From Streptomyces novaecaesareae (GTDB taxonomy: Bacteria > Actinomycetota > Actinomycetes > Streptomycetales > Streptomycetaceae), in contig NZ_JNWQ01000012.1 of assembly GCF_000716875.1 (NCBI RefSeq), positions 1 through 64,000 of the forward strand: a stretch of DNA of 64,000 bases. Direction: 5' to 3'. The position numbers and the translations under genes were made by a program. The notes under the pieces are model-generated. The model made no database searches. It was not told the DNA's origin and was given only the letters and a program-made list of their open reading frames with translations. Below are positions 8,648 through 17,432 of the stretch, piece after piece; positions within the stretch are counted from its first letter, which is position 1, and each line of letters opens with the position of its first letter.

Positions 8648-9768
8648 CAGATCTCCATCCCGAACGGGAGGGTGAAGCGCACGTCACCCTCGACCATGTC
8701 GCGCATGTCGGCGACGTTGTGACGATTCATCAGGATCCGCTCCAGGCCCAGGCCGAAGGCGAAGCCGCTGTAGCGGTTCGGGTCGACGCCGCAGGCGATG
8801 AGCACCCGCGGGTTGACCACGCCGCAGCCGCCGAGCTCGATCCAGCCCTCGGAGGAGCAGGTGCGGCACGGCCGGTCCGGGTTGCCGACGCTCGCCCCGC
8901 GGCACACGAAGCACTGCAGGTCGATCTCGGCCGACGGCTCGGTGAACGGGAAGTACGAGGGGCGCCAGCGCAGTTCCAGACCGCCACCGATCAGCTTCTC
9001 GACCAGCACCTCGATGGTGCCCTTGAGGTCGGCGAAGGTGATGCCCTCGTCCACCGCGAGACCCTCGACCTGCCGGAAGACCGGGGTGTGGGTGGCGTCC
9101 AGCTCGTCGGTCCGGTAGACCCGGCCGGGGCAGACCACGTAGAGCGGGGGCTCGCGGTCGAGCATGGTGCGGGCCTGGACCGGGGAGGTCTGGGTGCGCA
9201 GCACCACGCCCGAGTCGGCGGAGCCGTCCGGGGCCTGGACGAAGAAGGTGTCCTGCATCGAGCGGGCCGGGTGGTCCGGGCCCAGGTTGAGGGCGTCGAA
9301 GTTGAGCCACTCGGCCTCGACCTCGGGGCCCTCGGCGACCTGGTAGCCCATGGCCACGAAGGTGTCCTCGATGCGCTCGGCCATGGTGGTCAGCGGGTGC
9401 CGGGCGCCGCGCGGGGTGCGGTCGTACGGCAGCGTGACGTCCACCGCCTCCTCGACCAGCACGCGGGTGTCCCGCTCCGCCTCCAGCTCGGCCTGCCGCC
9501 GGGCGTGGGCCTGACCGACCACGCCGCGGGCCTGGCCGATCATCTTGCCGGCGGCGGCCTTGGCGTGCGGGGGCAGGGCGCCGATCTCGCGGTTGGCGAG
9601 CGAGAGCGGGGACCGGTCGCCGGTGTGGGCGACCTTGGCCTGCTTCAGCTCGTCCAGGGTGGTGGCGGCGGCGAAGGCGGCGACGGCCTCGTCCCGCGCC
9701 TGCTCCACCACCTCGGGCTTGAGGGCCTCGACCTCGACCGGGTCGTACGACTTGTTGGGTGCCGACAT
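8647..9768 (-). CDS. pheS: Phenylalanyl-tRNA synthetase alpha subunit
   Basis: A 373-residue catalytic subunit. The N-terminal coiled coil occupies about residues 1-100, followed by the class II synthetase core: motif 1 around [19 protein letters not shown], motif 2 around [21 protein letters not shown], and motif 3 [13 protein letters not shown] near the end. It has a CxxC-rich insertion ([19 protein letters not shown]) that could bind zinc and is seen in other actinomycete PheS. It forms phenylalanyl-tRNA with PheT. The ribosome site is weak (GGGAAAG). A 290-bp leader lies upstream; I see no phenylalanine-rich leader peptide or T-box there. Confidence 0.97.
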   Translation of the reverse strand: MSAPNKSYDPVEVEALKPEVVEQARDEAVAAFAAATTLDELKQAKVAHTGDRSPLSLANREIGALPPHAKAAAGKMIGQARGVVGQAHARRQAELEAERDTRVLVEEAVDVTLPYDRTPRGARHPLTTMAERIEDTFVAMGYQVAEGPEVEAEWLNFDALNLGPDHPARSMQDTFFVQAPDGSADSGVVLRTQTSPVQARTMLDREPPLYVVCPGRVYRTDELDATHTPVFRQVEGLAVDEGITFADLKGTIEVLVEKLIGGGLELRWRPSYFPFTEPSAEIDLQCFVCRGASVGNPDRPCRTCSSEGWIELGGCGVVNPRVLIACGVDPNRYSGFAFGLGLERILMNRHNVADMRDMVEGDVRFTLPFGMEI

Positions 9769-10020
9769 CTCTATCTTTCCCGTGCTCCTGCTCGTCCGTG
9801 CTCAGGTGGGTGGGCTCGCCTTCGCGTCACGCCCGGCGGGGCCGGAGGCACGGGCAGCCGTTCTCCGTTCACCGGAGGCTCACGGGAGTGGATGTCCGCG
9901 GCTCAGCCGCGCAGGGCGTTGCGCGACGCCAAAGGTCGAGTGTAGTCGCAGCGCGTAGCGCGGCTGCCGCGAAGCCCGTCCGGCGGGACCTCGGCGCTCT
10001 GTCGGGGCTGCTCCGCCGTT

Positions 10021-10047
10021 CGTTCCCGCACCCTCGGGGCGGGAACG
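10021..10047 (-). terminator. Hairpin after the histidine kinase gene
   Basis: CGTTCCCGC / GCGGGAACG pair perfectly (9 bp) in the gap between the kinase stop codon and pheS. The rest of the gap (9769-10020) must hold the pheS promoter; a TACACT hexamer at 9939-9944 on the minus strand is a weak -10 candidate, and I see nothing else there. Confidence 0.6.
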
Positions 10048-10059
10048 CGGAGCAGCGGT

Positions 10060-11163
10060 TCAGAGCATGAAGTCGGGGACGCCGGCGGGCAGGATGAATC
10101 GGAACCGGGCGCCGCCGCCGGGTGCGCGGTCGACGCTGATGGAACCGCCGTGGGCCTCCACGATGCCCTTGACGATGTAGAGGCCCAGGCCCGTGCCGCC
10201 GCGCTTGGAGCCGCGCCAGAAGCGGGTGAAGACGCGCGGCATCGATTCCTCGGGGATGCCGCTTCCTTCATCGCTCACGGTGACCGCTGTGCCTTCCACG
10301 ATGCGGGGCGGAGTGCCGGAGCGCTCCCAGACGGGCGCCTCGACGACCTCCTTGGCCGGTGCCACCTCGATCGTGACAGTTCCCTCGCCGTGCCGCACCG
10401 CATTTTCCAGCAGGTTGCCGAGCACCTGGTCGACCTTGTCCGGGTCGGCCCACAGGACGGTCAGCGGCTCGTTGACCCGGACGTCGAAGCGCTCCTCGGG
10501 GATGCCGGTGGCGACCTTGCGCTCGACGTGCCGGTGCACCGCCGCGGCCAGGTCCACCACCTGCTTGCGCAGCTCCAGCCGGCCCGCGTCGATCCGGGAG
10601 ATGTCCAGCAGCTCGGCGATCAGCCGGGTGACCCGGTCGGCGTCGGCGTCCACCGTCTCCAGCATCAGCCGCTTCTGCCCGTCGGTGAACCGCTCCCACT
10701 TGGCCAGCAGCGTCGCCGTGAAGCCCTTGACGCTGGTCAGCGGCGAGCGCAGCTCGTGCGCGACGGTGGCGATCAGCTCGGCGTGGCTGCGCTCGGTGCG
10801 GCGCCGCGCCTCGGTGCCGCGCAGGGCGATCACCAGGCGCTCCACCGGCCCGCACCGCGCCGTACGGACGTACCGGGCGGAGACCAGCACCTCGCGGCCG
10901 CCGGGCAGCAGCAGGTTGCGCTCCGGCTGGCGGGTGCGGGTGGCCAGGCCGCCGTACGGGTCGGTCAGCTGCCACCAGCGCCGGCCGTCCAGGTCCTCCA
11001 GCTGGAGGACGTCCTCCAGCTCGCTGCCGAGCGCGGCCTCCGCGGACACGCCGGTGAGCCGGGCCGCGGCCCGGTTGAAGCAGACCACCCGGCCCAGCCC
11101 GTCGGCGACCACCAGGCCGTCCGGAAGGTCGTCCGGATCGAGCTCGGGCCCGCTGCCGACCAT
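10060..11163 (-). CDS. PAS-containing sensor histidine kinase
   Basis: A 367-residue soluble kinase with no membrane segment. Residues 10-115 form a PAS-type sensory domain (DGLVVADGLGRVVCFN). The phosphoacceptor H136 lies in VAHELRSPLTS, followed by the N box NLLENAVRH, G1 box DEGSGIPEE and G2 box GGTGLGLYI. It should sense a cytoplasmic signal and phosphorylate a response regulator that is not encoded beside it. Its place upstream of pheST in the same direction is, as I recall, conserved in Streptomyces, but the hairpin at 10021-10047 separates it from pheS. Confidence 0.92.
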   Translation of the reverse strand: MVGSGPELDPDDLPDGLVVADGLGRVVCFNRAAARLTGVSAEAALGSELEDVLQLEDLDGRRWWQLTDPYGGLATRTRQPERNLLLPGGREVLVSARYVRTARCGPVERLVIALRGTEARRRTERSHAELIATVAHELRSPLTSVKGFTATLLAKWERFTDGQKRLMLETVDADADRVTRLIAELLDISRIDAGRLELRKQVVDLAAAVHRHVERKVATGIPEERFDVRVNEPLTVLWADPDKVDQVLGNLLENAVRHGEGTVTIEVAPAKEVVEAPVWERSGTPPRIVEGTAVTVSDEGSGIPEESMPRVFTRFWRGSKRGGTGLGLYIVKGIVEAHGGSISVDRAPGGGARFRFILPAGVPDFML

Positions 11164-11278
11164 GGGTTGCCTCCCCGATTACCCACCGTGCCGTTCCCCC
11201 CACCGAGGCAGACCCTAGCGCCTCCCAGGCCCCCGCAGTAGGGCTTGCAGGGGGGTGATCCACGCGCCCCCGGGTGCG

Positions 11279-12145
11279 TCAGGCGTTCGAGCGGCAGCCG
11301 CCCGGCGAACGCTGCGCCCGCGCCGAGGCGTACAGGCAGACGGCCGCGGCGGTGGCCAGGTTGAGGCTCTCGGCGTGGCCGTGGATCGGGACGCGCACGA
11401 CCTCGTCGGTGAGCGCCCGGGTCTCCTCCGGGAGCCCCCACGCCTCGTTGCCGAACACCCACGCGCCGGGCGCGGCCAGGGTGCCCTCGTCCAGCTCCTG
11501 GTCCAGGTCGCGCTCCCCCGCGCCGTCCGCGGCGAGCACCCGGACGCCCGCCTCGCGCAGCTTGCCGACGGCCTCCTCGACCGGCACGCCGACGGCCACC
11601 GGCAGGTGGAAGAGGCTGCCCACGGAGGCCCGGACGGCCTTCGGGTTGTAGAGGTCCACCGAGGCGTCGGTGAGCACCACCGCGTCCGCCCCGGCCGCGT
11701 CGGCGGTGCGCAGCACGGTGCCGGCGTTCCCGGGGTCGCGCACGTGGGCGAGGATCGCGACCAGCCGGGGGCGGGCCTTGAGCACCTCGTCGAAGGGGGT
11801 GTCGATGAAGCGGCAGAGCGCCACGATGCCCTGCGGGGTCACGGTGTCGCAGATCCCGGCGATGACCTCGTCGGTGGCGGTCAGCACCGGCAGCCCCTCG
11901 GCGAGGGCGGCCTCGACGATGCCGGCGTGCCGCTCGGCGGCCTCCGGGGTCGCGTAGACCTCCACCACGGCGTGCTCGGCCGTGCCCGGCAGCCTGCCGA
12001 ACGCGATGGCCTCCCGGACGGCCTGCGGGCCCTCGGCCAGGAAGCGGCGCTCCTTGGTCCGCTGGTTGCGCTTGGCCAGCCGGCGGGCGGCGACGACGCG
12101 CGGCGAGCGCAGGGAGGTCAGCAGGGGGGTGTCGGTGCTCGGCAT
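11279..12145 (-). CDS. TrmH/SpoU-family RNA 2'-O-methyltransferase
   Basis: A 288-residue SPOUT methyltransferase. The N-terminal substrate-binding domain (to about residue 110) includes RRFLAEGPQAVREAI. The C-terminal trefoil-knot domain carries the three SpoU motifs: LAHVRDPGNAGTVLRTADAAG, PKAVRASVGSLFHLPV and VPIHGHAESLNLATAAAVCLYA. It transfers a methyl group from S-adenosylmethionine to a ribose 2'-OH in rRNA or tRNA. The ATG at 12145 was chosen because the open frame further upstream runs into rplT. It sits between rplT and the sensor kinase as in related genomes. Exact RNA target not known. Confidence 0.9.
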   Translation of the reverse strand: MPSTDTPLLTSLRSPRVVAARRLAKRNQRTKERRFLAEGPQAVREAIAFGRLPGTAEHAVVEVYATPEAAERHAGIVEAALAEGLPVLTATDEVIAGICDTVTPQGIVALCRFIDTPFDEVLKARPRLVAILAHVRDPGNAGTVLRTADAAGADAVVLTDASVDLYNPKAVRASVGSLFHLPVAVGVPVEEAVGKLREAGVRVLAADGAGERDLDQELDEGTLAAPGAWVFGNEAWGLPEETRALTDEVVRVPIHGHAESLNLATAAAVCLYASARAQRSPGGCRSNA

Positions 12146-12253
12146 GGTCTCGTTCTCTGGAGGCGCCGGCGGGCGCGGGGCGCCGGCGGACGGAGGCTGC
12201 TGGGGGCGGCGGTCACCCGGGGGGCGGTGGCCGCCTGGGGGCTGAAACGCAGA

Positions 12254-12285
12254 ACCGGACCCGCAGGAGAGCCTGCGGGTCCGGT
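12254..12285 (-). terminator. Terminator after rplT
   Basis: A perfect 14-bp stem (12254-12267 with 12272-12285) and AGAG loop, followed on the minus strand by TTCTGCGTTTC. It closes the infC-rpmI-rplT operon. Confidence 0.8.
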
Positions 12286-12309
12286 CAGAGCTCAACCGAT
12301 CTCGGAAGA

Positions 12310-12705
12310 TCAGGCGGCGTCCGCGGCGGCCTTCGGGGCGTTCACGTCGGCCGGCAGCGCCTTCTGGGCGACCTCGACCAGGGAGGCGAACGCACCCGGG
12401 TCGTTGACGGCCAGGTCGGCCAGCATCTTGCGGTCGATCTCGACGCTGGCGGCCTTCAGACCCTGCACGAAGCGGTTGTAGGTGATGCCGTTGGCACGGG
12501 CCGCAGCGTTGATGCGCTGGATCCACAGCTGACGGAAGTCGCCCTTGCGCTTCTTGCGGTCGTTGAAGTTGTAGACCAGCGAGTGGGTGACCTGCTCCTT
12601 GGCCTTGCGGTACAGGCGCGAGCGCTGGCCACGGTAGCCGCTGGCGCGCTCCAGGATGACCCGGCGCTTCTTGTGGGCGTTGACTGCCCGCTTGACGCGT
12701 GCCAC
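12310..12705 (-). CDS. rplT: 50S ribosomal protein L20
   Basis: A 131-residue L20, full length, with the basic N-terminal tail [15 protein letters not shown] that reaches into 23S rRNA and the globular C-terminal domain ([23 protein letters not shown]). It is needed for early assembly of the large subunit. In other bacteria L20 represses its own infC-rpmI-rplT operon by binding the leader or the mRNA; the terminator-like structure upstream of infC here would suit such control. The last 15 residues are an Ala/Asp-rich extension common in actinomycetes. Confidence 0.98.
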   Translation of the reverse strand: MARVKRAVNAHKKRRVILERASGYRGQRSRLYRKAKEQVTHSLVYNFNDRKKRKGDFRQLWIQRINAAARANGITYNRFVQGLKAASVEIDRKMLADLAVNDPGAFASLVEVAQKALPADVNAPKAAADAA

Positions 12706-12814
12706 TTGATTACTCCTTGGGTTGGACCACGGACTACTTCACGTGGTCCGTCATTCGAATGGGTCGGGAAGGATCAGCTGCCCCGCTCACGGCTCGCGCC
12801 GGGCGGGAGGGCGA

Positions 12815-13009
12815 TCACTTGCCGAGAAGCTTCTTGATCTTCTTGGCGTCAGCGGGGGCCAGCTCGACCGTCCCGGCCAGCTTGCGGGTCAGCGTCGAGG
12901 GCTTGTGCTCCAGGAGGTGGCGGCGGCCGGCGCGCTCGCGCAGCACCTTGCCAGAGCCACTGATCTTGAAGCGCTTGCTGGCGCCACTGTGCGTCTTCTG
13001 CTTCGGCAT
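12815..13009 (-). CDS. rpmI: 50S ribosomal protein L35
   Basis: A 64-residue L35 beginning [15 protein letters not shown], very basic and of normal length ([13 protein letters not shown], ending KKIKKLLGK). The in-frame upstream extension of 34 residues has no resemblance to L35, so the ATG at 13009 is the start. It lies between infC and rplT in the standard order and is part of the large ribosomal subunit. Confidence 0.98.
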   Translation of the reverse strand: MPKQKTHSGASKRFKISGSGKVLRERAGRRHLLEHKPSTLTRKLAGTVELAPADAKKIKKLLGK

Positions 13010-13152
13010 TTCGCCGTATCTCCTCGTCGGTCCCGTTCGCGCCCGCGCAGCGCGTGCCACGCGGGCGTGAACTGGATGGATCTGTGGTGACCGGGCGGGC
13101 TGCCCCGTCACCCTTGGGGCCGGTCCCCCGGACTGCCCTGGGCCGTGAAGGC

Positions 13153-13887
13153 TCAGGCGCCCTGGGAGGCGGCCGGCTGCTCGACCGGAGCCTCGGCCTC
13201 GGTGGCCGGCGCCTCGGCCGGGGCGTCCTGCGCCTCGGTCACGGCGTCCTCGGTCACCAGGTCCTCGGCCACCGCGTCGTCGTCGTCCGCGGAGGCGGCG
13301 TCGGAGCCGGTACGGCCCTGACGCTCGGCCTTGCGGGCGTCCGCGAGGGCGCGGGCCTCGGCCATCGCCTCGGTCTTCTTCTTGTGCGGGCCAAGAACCA
13401 TGATCATGTTACGGCCGTCCTGCTTCGGCGAGGACTCGACGAAGCCCAGGTCCTGGACGTCGTCGGCGAGCCGCTGCAGCAGGCGGAAGCCCAGCTCGGG
13501 GCGGGACTGCTCACGACCGCGGAACATGATCGTGATCTTGACCTTGTCGCCCTGCTTGAGGAACCGAACGACGTGACCCTTCTTGGTGTCATAGTCGTGC
13601 GGGTCGATCTTCGGCCGGAGCTTCATCTCCTTGATGACCGTGTGCGCCTGGTTCTTGCGCGCCTCACGGGCCTTCATGGCCGACTCGTACTTGAACTTGC
13701 CGTAGTCCATGAGCTTGCACACCGGCGGCCGGGCGGTCGCCGCGACCTCGACCAGGTCGAGGTCGTACTCCTGCGCAAGCTCCAGCGCCTTGGCAAGCGG
13801 CACGATGCCGACCTGCTCGCCGCTGGGACCGACGAGTCGCACCTCGGGGACGCGAATCCGGTCGTTGATGCGGGGCTCGGTGCTGAT
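13153..13887 (-). CDS. infC: Translation initiation factor IF-3, predicted AUC start
   Basis: A 244-residue IF-3. The N-terminal domain ([24 protein letters not shown]) and the C-terminal domain ([10 protein letters not shown] at its end) are complete, followed by a 55-residue acidic, Ala-rich tail typical of actinomycetes. The first conserved residues, [14 protein letters not shown], lie upstream of the first GTG (13842), and the frame contains no ATG, GTG or TTG before it. The codon in the right place is ATC at 13885-13887, preceded by GAGGAGG four bases away. Rare AUU/AUC starts are known in infC and let IF-3 repress its own translation. IF-3 proofreads initiation on the 30S subunit and prevents 70S association. 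Confidence 0.95.
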   Translation of the reverse strand: MSTEPRINDRIRVPEVRLVGPSGEQVGIVPLAKALELAQEYDLDLVEVAATARPPVCKLMDYGKFKYESAMKAREARKNQAHTVIKEMKLRPKIDPHDYDTKKGHVVRFLKQGDKVKITIMFRGREQSRPELGFRLLQRLADDVQDLGFVESSPKQDGRNMIMVLGPHKKKTEAMAEARALADARKAERQGRTGSDAASADDDDAVAEDLVTEDAVTEAQDAPAEAPATEAEAPVEQPAASQGA

Positions 13888-14022
13888 GGGGCCTCCTCGG
13901 TTGCACCTTCTGCGATGCGGCCGTCGGACGGCGGTCGCACGTAGTGGACTCGACCACTGGGCGGGGCTTCATTCGTGCTGCGCTGCCCGGCACCCTCCGG
14001 CACCGTGTGCACCCGCGACACG

Positions 14023-14052
14023 AAAAAAGCCCCGCTCGGTACAAGCGGGGCT
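14023..14052 (-). terminator. Leader attenuator terminator upstream of infC
   Basis: On the minus strand AGCCCCGCT (14044-14052) and AGCGGGGCT (14028-14036) form a 9-bp stem with a 7-base loop followed directly by six U residues. It lies about 135 bp before the infC start, in the direction of transcription, and there is no gene upstream in that direction to terminate. It therefore reads as a conditional leader terminator for the infC-rpmI-rplT operon. Confidence 0.75.
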
Positions 14053-14248
14053 CCACACAACCGGGGGCGGCGCCCGGTGAGGGACGCTGCGGCGACTCGG
14101 CGCCAGGGCGCCCGTCGCGGACCGGGACCCGTCGACCGCGAGGTCGATCAGGTGGGAGACTTTCGCGGTTGCCCTCTCGGGCCTCCTCGGTGGAGCCTCC
14201 TCTTGCTGGCCAGGCACCCCATACGGGATCCCGGCCGGTCAGTCTCGA

Positions 14249-14254
14249 AGCATA
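14249..14254 (-). promoter_or_regulatory. Candidate -10 element of the infC operon
   Basis: TATGCT on the minus strand, about 365 bp before the infC start; no clear -35 is seen. A start here would give a leader of about 200 nt before the attenuator. The gap 13888-14367 holds this leader and the divergent promoter of the DUF1844 gene; a 24-codon frame at 14148-14222 lacks a ribosome site. Confidence 0.35.
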
Positions 14255-14367
14255 CAGCGCCCGGAGGTCGAAATCCATTCCGCCCCCGCGCACTGCCCTT
14301 TCCGGCGCGTTCCGGGCCCCTTGTACGCTCCACGTGTACCCACACGGCACGACGGAACGAGCCCCTC

Positions 14368-14745
14368 TTGAGCAGCGAGCCCACCCAGACCCCCGGCGCG
14401 GACGACGACGCGATCGGCTTCGACGACCTCACCCGCGACATCGCCGAGGTCCCGGCCGTCGAGGTGATCACCACCGTCGCCGTGCACCTGATGAGCGCGG
14501 CCGCCGTCAAGTGCGGTCTCGCCGAGGGCGGCGAGAAGGACAAGGACCTGGACGAGGCCCGCAAGCTGATCACCGCGCTGGCCGGGCTGGTCACCGCCGG
14601 TGCCCCGGAGATCAGCAACTTCCACGCCGCCCCGCTGCGTGACGGGCTGCGCTCGCTGCAGCTCGCCTTCCGCGAGGCCTCCCTCGTCCCGGACGCGCCG
14701 GGCGCGGGCCCGGGCGAGAAGTTCACCGGTCCGGTCTACTCCTGA
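14368..14745 (+). CDS. DUF1844 domain protein
   Basis: A 125-residue soluble protein. The conserved block VEVITTVAVHLMSAAAVKCGLAEG, then DLDEARKLITALAGLV, HAAPLRDGLRSLQLAFREAS and the C-terminal GPGEKFTGPVY match the small actinobacterial DUF1844 family, whose function is unknown. The start is most likely TTG (LSSEPTQTPG); frames further upstream have no similarity to the family. It is divergent from infC, an arrangement I recall from other Streptomyces, so it may share growth-linked control with the ribosomal operon. No catalytic residues are apparent; it is mainly helical. Confidence 0.85.
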   Translation: MSSEPTQTPGADDDAIGFDDLTRDIAEVPAVEVITTVAVHLMSAAAVKCGLAEGGEKDKDLDEARKLITALAGLVTAGAPEISNFHAAPLRDGLRSLQLAFREASLVPDAPGAGPGEKFTGPVYS

Positions 14746-14827
14746 TCCTGAGACCGACCTCGGAAGGAGCGCCCCGCCCGGGGCGCTCCTTCCCGTTTTC
14801 CGCCGCTTCCTACCGCTCCTACCGCTC

Positions 14828-15601
14828 CTACCGCCGGTACAGCGGCTCCCCGGGCAGCTCGGCGTCCGCCGGCAGCACCGCGAGGTCCAGCCCGCGGTCC
14901 AGCCGCACCCGCAGCACCGGGTCGGCGGCCACCGCCTGCCCGACCCGCTGCGCCGCGGCCTGCAGCCCCGGCTGGTCGAGCGCCGCGTCGAACACCACCG
15001 CGAGCACCCCGTCCGAGCCGTCGGAGGCCGCCAACAGCCCGGCGACCACCTGCGGCTCGGCCGCCAGCAGCGCCCGGACCGCCTCGCGCACCTCGGGGTC
15101 CCGGGCCGGCGGCAGGAACGGGCGGTTCTCCGCGAGCGCCCGCAGCCGGGCACCCGTCAGCTGGTAGGCCACCGGCCCGGCCGGATCGATCAGCAGGGTG
15201 TCGGCCCGCTCCGAGAAGGCCACCATCGCGGCCTGCGGGGCGGCCACCGGCGCCGGCCGGGCGTCGGCGCGCCAGCGGGCCAGCGCCTCCAGCGAGGTGA
15301 AGGCCGGCAGCGCGCGGCGCCCGTCCGGGGCCTCCAGCACCGGGACGGCCATGTCGCTGCTCTTGTCGTGCTTGTGCCCGTGCTCGTCCACCTCGACCTC
15401 GCCGAGGAGCGCGACGATCGGGACCATCAGCCGGGTCGGGGTCAGCGCCGCCAGCACCCCGGGCTCCGCCGTACGGTCCTGCGACCAGCGGGCGAGGGCC
15501 TCGGTGAGCGCCGGGTCGGCGGTGCCGTCGTCGTCGCCGAAGCCGGGGTTCGGGATGCTCTTGCCGACGAACGCCGGGTTGGAGAAGTCTTTGCGGTCCA
15601 C
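14828..15601 (-). CDS. SseB-family protein
   Basis: A 257-residue protein starting at GTG (VDRKDFSNPAFVGKSIPNP). It has an SseB N-terminal domain: an LARW segment, then PTRLMVPIVALLGEVEV, MAVPVLEAPDGRRALPAFTSLEALARW, and LLIDPAGPVAYQLTG. SseB-type domains are of unknown biochemical role. An H-G-H-K-H stretch near residue 75 is a possible metal site. The C-terminal part repeats Ala-rich helices and ends in ELPGEPLYRR. It is convergent with the DUF1844 gene and divergent from the aldolase-like gene at 15693. Confidence 0.82.
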   Translation of the reverse strand: MDRKDFSNPAFVGKSIPNPGFGDDDGTADPALTEALARWSQDRTAEPGVLAALTPTRLMVPIVALLGEVEVDEHGHKHDKSSDMAVPVLEAPDGRRALPAFTSLEALARWRADARPAPVAAPQAAMVAFSERADTLLIDPAGPVAYQLTGARLRALAENRPFLPPARDPEVREAVRALLAAEPQVVAGLLAASDGSDGVLAVVFDAALDQPGLQAAAQRVGQAVAADPVLRVRLDRGLDLAVLPADAELPGEPLYRR

Positions 15602-15692
15602 CCGCCCGACCCTATGCCACCCCCCGCGACAGCCCCCATTTCCCTGCACGCGCCCCCTACCCACCGGTAGTCCGCTGTGGCACCCTGCGCCC

Positions 15693-16910
15693 ATGGTGAT
15701 CCTCGACGCACCCGCGCCCGCCCCGGCCTCCGACCGCCACCGGTACGACCGGGCCACCGCCCATCTGGACGGGCCGGTCGCCGTCGTGGACCTCGCCGCC
15801 TTCGACGCCAACGCCGCCGACCTGGTGCGCCGGGCGGGCGGCAAGCCGGTCCGGGTCGCCAGCAAGTCGGTGCGCTGCCGGGCCCTGCTGGAGCGGGTGC
15901 TGGCCACGGACGGCTTCGCCGGGGTGATGAGCTTCACCCTGGACGAGTCGCTCTGGCTGGCCCGTACCGGCGTCCGCGACATCCTGCTCGCCTACCCCTC
16001 CGCCGACCGGGCCGGCTTCGCCGAGCTGACCGCCGACCCGGAGGCTGCCCGCGAGATCGCCGTCGTGCTGGACGACCCGGCCCAACTCGACCTGATCGAC
16101 AAGGCCCGGGGCGGCGACGCCGAGGTGCGGGTCTGCCTGGAGCTGGACACCGCGCTGCACCTGCTGGGCGGCCGGATCCGGGTCGGCGCCCGGCGCTCGC
16201 CGCTGCGCACCCCCGAGGACCTCGGCGCCTTCGCCGAACTCGTCCAGCGCCGCCCGGGCTTCCGGGTGGTCGGCCTGATGGCGTACGAGGGCCACGTCGC
16301 CGGGGTGGGCGACCGGGTGCCCGGGCGGCCGGTGCGCTCGCAGCTGATCCGGCTGATGCAGGCCACGTCCCGGGCCGAACTGGCCGAACGGCGCGCGGCG
16401 GTGGTCCGGCGGCTGCGGCAGGTGGCCGAGCTGGAGTTCGTCAACGGCGGCGGCACCGGCAGCGTGGAGTCCACCGTGGCCGAGCGCGCCGTCACCGAGG
16501 TGGCGGCCGGCTCCGGGCTGTACGCACCGCAGCTGTTCGACAACTACCGCTCCTTCCGGGGCCGTCCGGCCGCCCTGTTCGGCCAGCCGGTGGTGCGCCG
16601 CCCCGGCGTCGGCGTGGTGACGGTGCTCGGCGGCGGCTACCCGGCCTCCGGCGCGGCCGGCCCGGATCGCTCGCCGGTACCGTACCTGCCGCCGGGCCTG
16701 CGCTACGACCCGATGGAGGGCGCCGGGGAGGTGCAGACCCCGCTGCTCGGCTCGGCCGCCGACGACCTGCTGATCGGCGACCGGGTCTGGTTCCGGCACG
16801 CCAAGGCGGGCGAGCTGTGCGAGCGCTTCGCCGAACTGCACCTGATCGAGGGCGACCGGGTCGTCCGGACCGTCCCGACCTACCGGGGCGAGGGAAAGAC
16901 GTTCCTCTGA
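15693..16910 (+). CDS. Fold-type III PLP enzyme, D-threonine aldolase-like
   Basis: A 405-residue enzyme with an alanine-racemase-type N-terminal barrel. The PLP lysine is in RVASKSVRC (about residue 55); VNGGGTGS near 250 is the phosphate-binding loop. The C-terminal domain ends DRVWFRHAKAGELCERF, where the His and Cys match the divalent-metal site of D-threonine aldolase/D-serine dehydratase-like enzymes. It probably cleaves or deaminates a 3-hydroxy-D-amino acid. I chose the ATG at 15693, which is close to the first conserved segment; the longer open frame upstream overlaps the divergent SseB gene. Annotated relatives are called amino acid deaminase/aldolase. Substrate not certain. Confidence 0.85.
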   Translation: MVILDAPAPAPASDRHRYDRATAHLDGPVAVVDLAAFDANAADLVRRAGGKPVRVASKSVRCRALLERVLATDGFAGVMSFTLDESLWLARTGVRDILLAYPSADRAGFAELTADPEAAREIAVVLDDPAQLDLIDKARGGDAEVRVCLELDTALHLLGGRIRVGARRSPLRTPEDLGAFAELVQRRPGFRVVGLMAYEGHVAGVGDRVPGRPVRSQLIRLMQATSRAELAERRAAVVRRLRQVAELEFVNGGGTGSVESTVAERAVTEVAAGSGLYAPQLFDNYRSFRGRPAALFGQPVVRRPGVGVVTVLGGGYPASGAAGPDRSPVPYLPPGLRYDPMEGAGEVQTPLLGSAADDLLIGDRVWFRHAKAGELCERFAELHLIEGDRVVRTVPTYRGEGKTFL

Positions 16911-16971
16911 CGCTTCGTCCGCCCTTGCCCTACCGTGGTGCCGACACTGCGTCATGAACGAGGGAGCGGCA

Positions 16972-17406
16972 TTGGACGCCGAGATCACGGAAATCGCAAC
17001 GAGGGGCGCGGCCGCTCTGGCCGGCCTCATGGTCACCTCGGCCTGGGAGCGGGTCAAGCCGCGCATCGCGGCGATGTTCGGCCACAAGGCGGAGTCGGTC
17101 TCCGAGGAGCTGGACGAGACCCACGCCGAGCTGGTCGCGGCGCAGGAGGGCGACAGCGAGTCCGCCGCCCAGAGCGCGCAGGGCGAGTGGGCGCCGAAGC
17201 TTCGCCGACTGCTGGCCGGCAACCCGGCCATGGTCGACGAACTCCGGTCGATCCTCGACGAGTTCGCACCGGAGCCGCCGGAGGAGGCGACCACCGTGTA
17301 CCACAACGAGCTCAAGAACACGACGGTCCACGGCACCGTCCTCCAGGTCGGCAACGCCGGCAAGGTCGTCCACACCGAGACGGTCAACGGCAACCTGAAC
17401 TTCTGA
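16972..17406 (+). CDS. Small helical protein with C-terminal amyloid-like (RHIM/BASS-like) motif
   Basis: A 144-residue protein. The TTG at 16972 is preferred because GAGGGAG lies 5 bases before it; an ATG at 16954 would add six residues but has only a weak site. Residues 1-110 look all-helical and begin with a hydrophobic/amphipathic segment (GAAALAGLMVTSAW) followed by basic and then acidic stretches. The tail changes character: TVHGTVLQVGNAGKVVH followed by VNGNLNF, rich in V, G, N and Q. This resembles the (V/I)-Q-(V/I)-G core of RHIM-like amyloid signalling motifs and the bacterial BASS motifs that sit at the C-terminus of Bell-domain cell-death effectors. No partner carrying the same motif is seen in the window. 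Function is inference; the family was not recognised by name. Confidence 0.75.
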   Translation: MDAEITEIATRGAAALAGLMVTSAWERVKPRIAAMFGHKAESVSEELDETHAELVAAQEGDSESAAQSAQGEWAPKLRRLLAGNPAMVDELRSILDEFAPEPPEEATTVYHNELKNTTVHGTVLQVGNAGKVVHTETVNGNLNF

Positions 17407-17432
17407 GCCCGACCTTTCCGGAGCCTTAAGCG

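Noticed and set aside
6110..8722. An 870-codon open frame on the plus strand, antisense to pheT
   Set aside because: Arg/Gly/Ala/Val-biased nonsense product typical of the mirror of a G+C-rich gene; pheT on the other strand is fully conserved.
9769..10020. T-box, phenylalanine leader peptide or riboswitch before pheS
   Set aside because: No specifier-loop motif, no Phe-codon run and no terminator/antiterminator pair was found.
14148..14222. A 24-codon Arg-rich frame (MGCLASKRRLHRGG...) in the infC leader, as a leader peptide
   Set aside because: No ribosome site in front of its ATG and no codon run that would explain attenuation.
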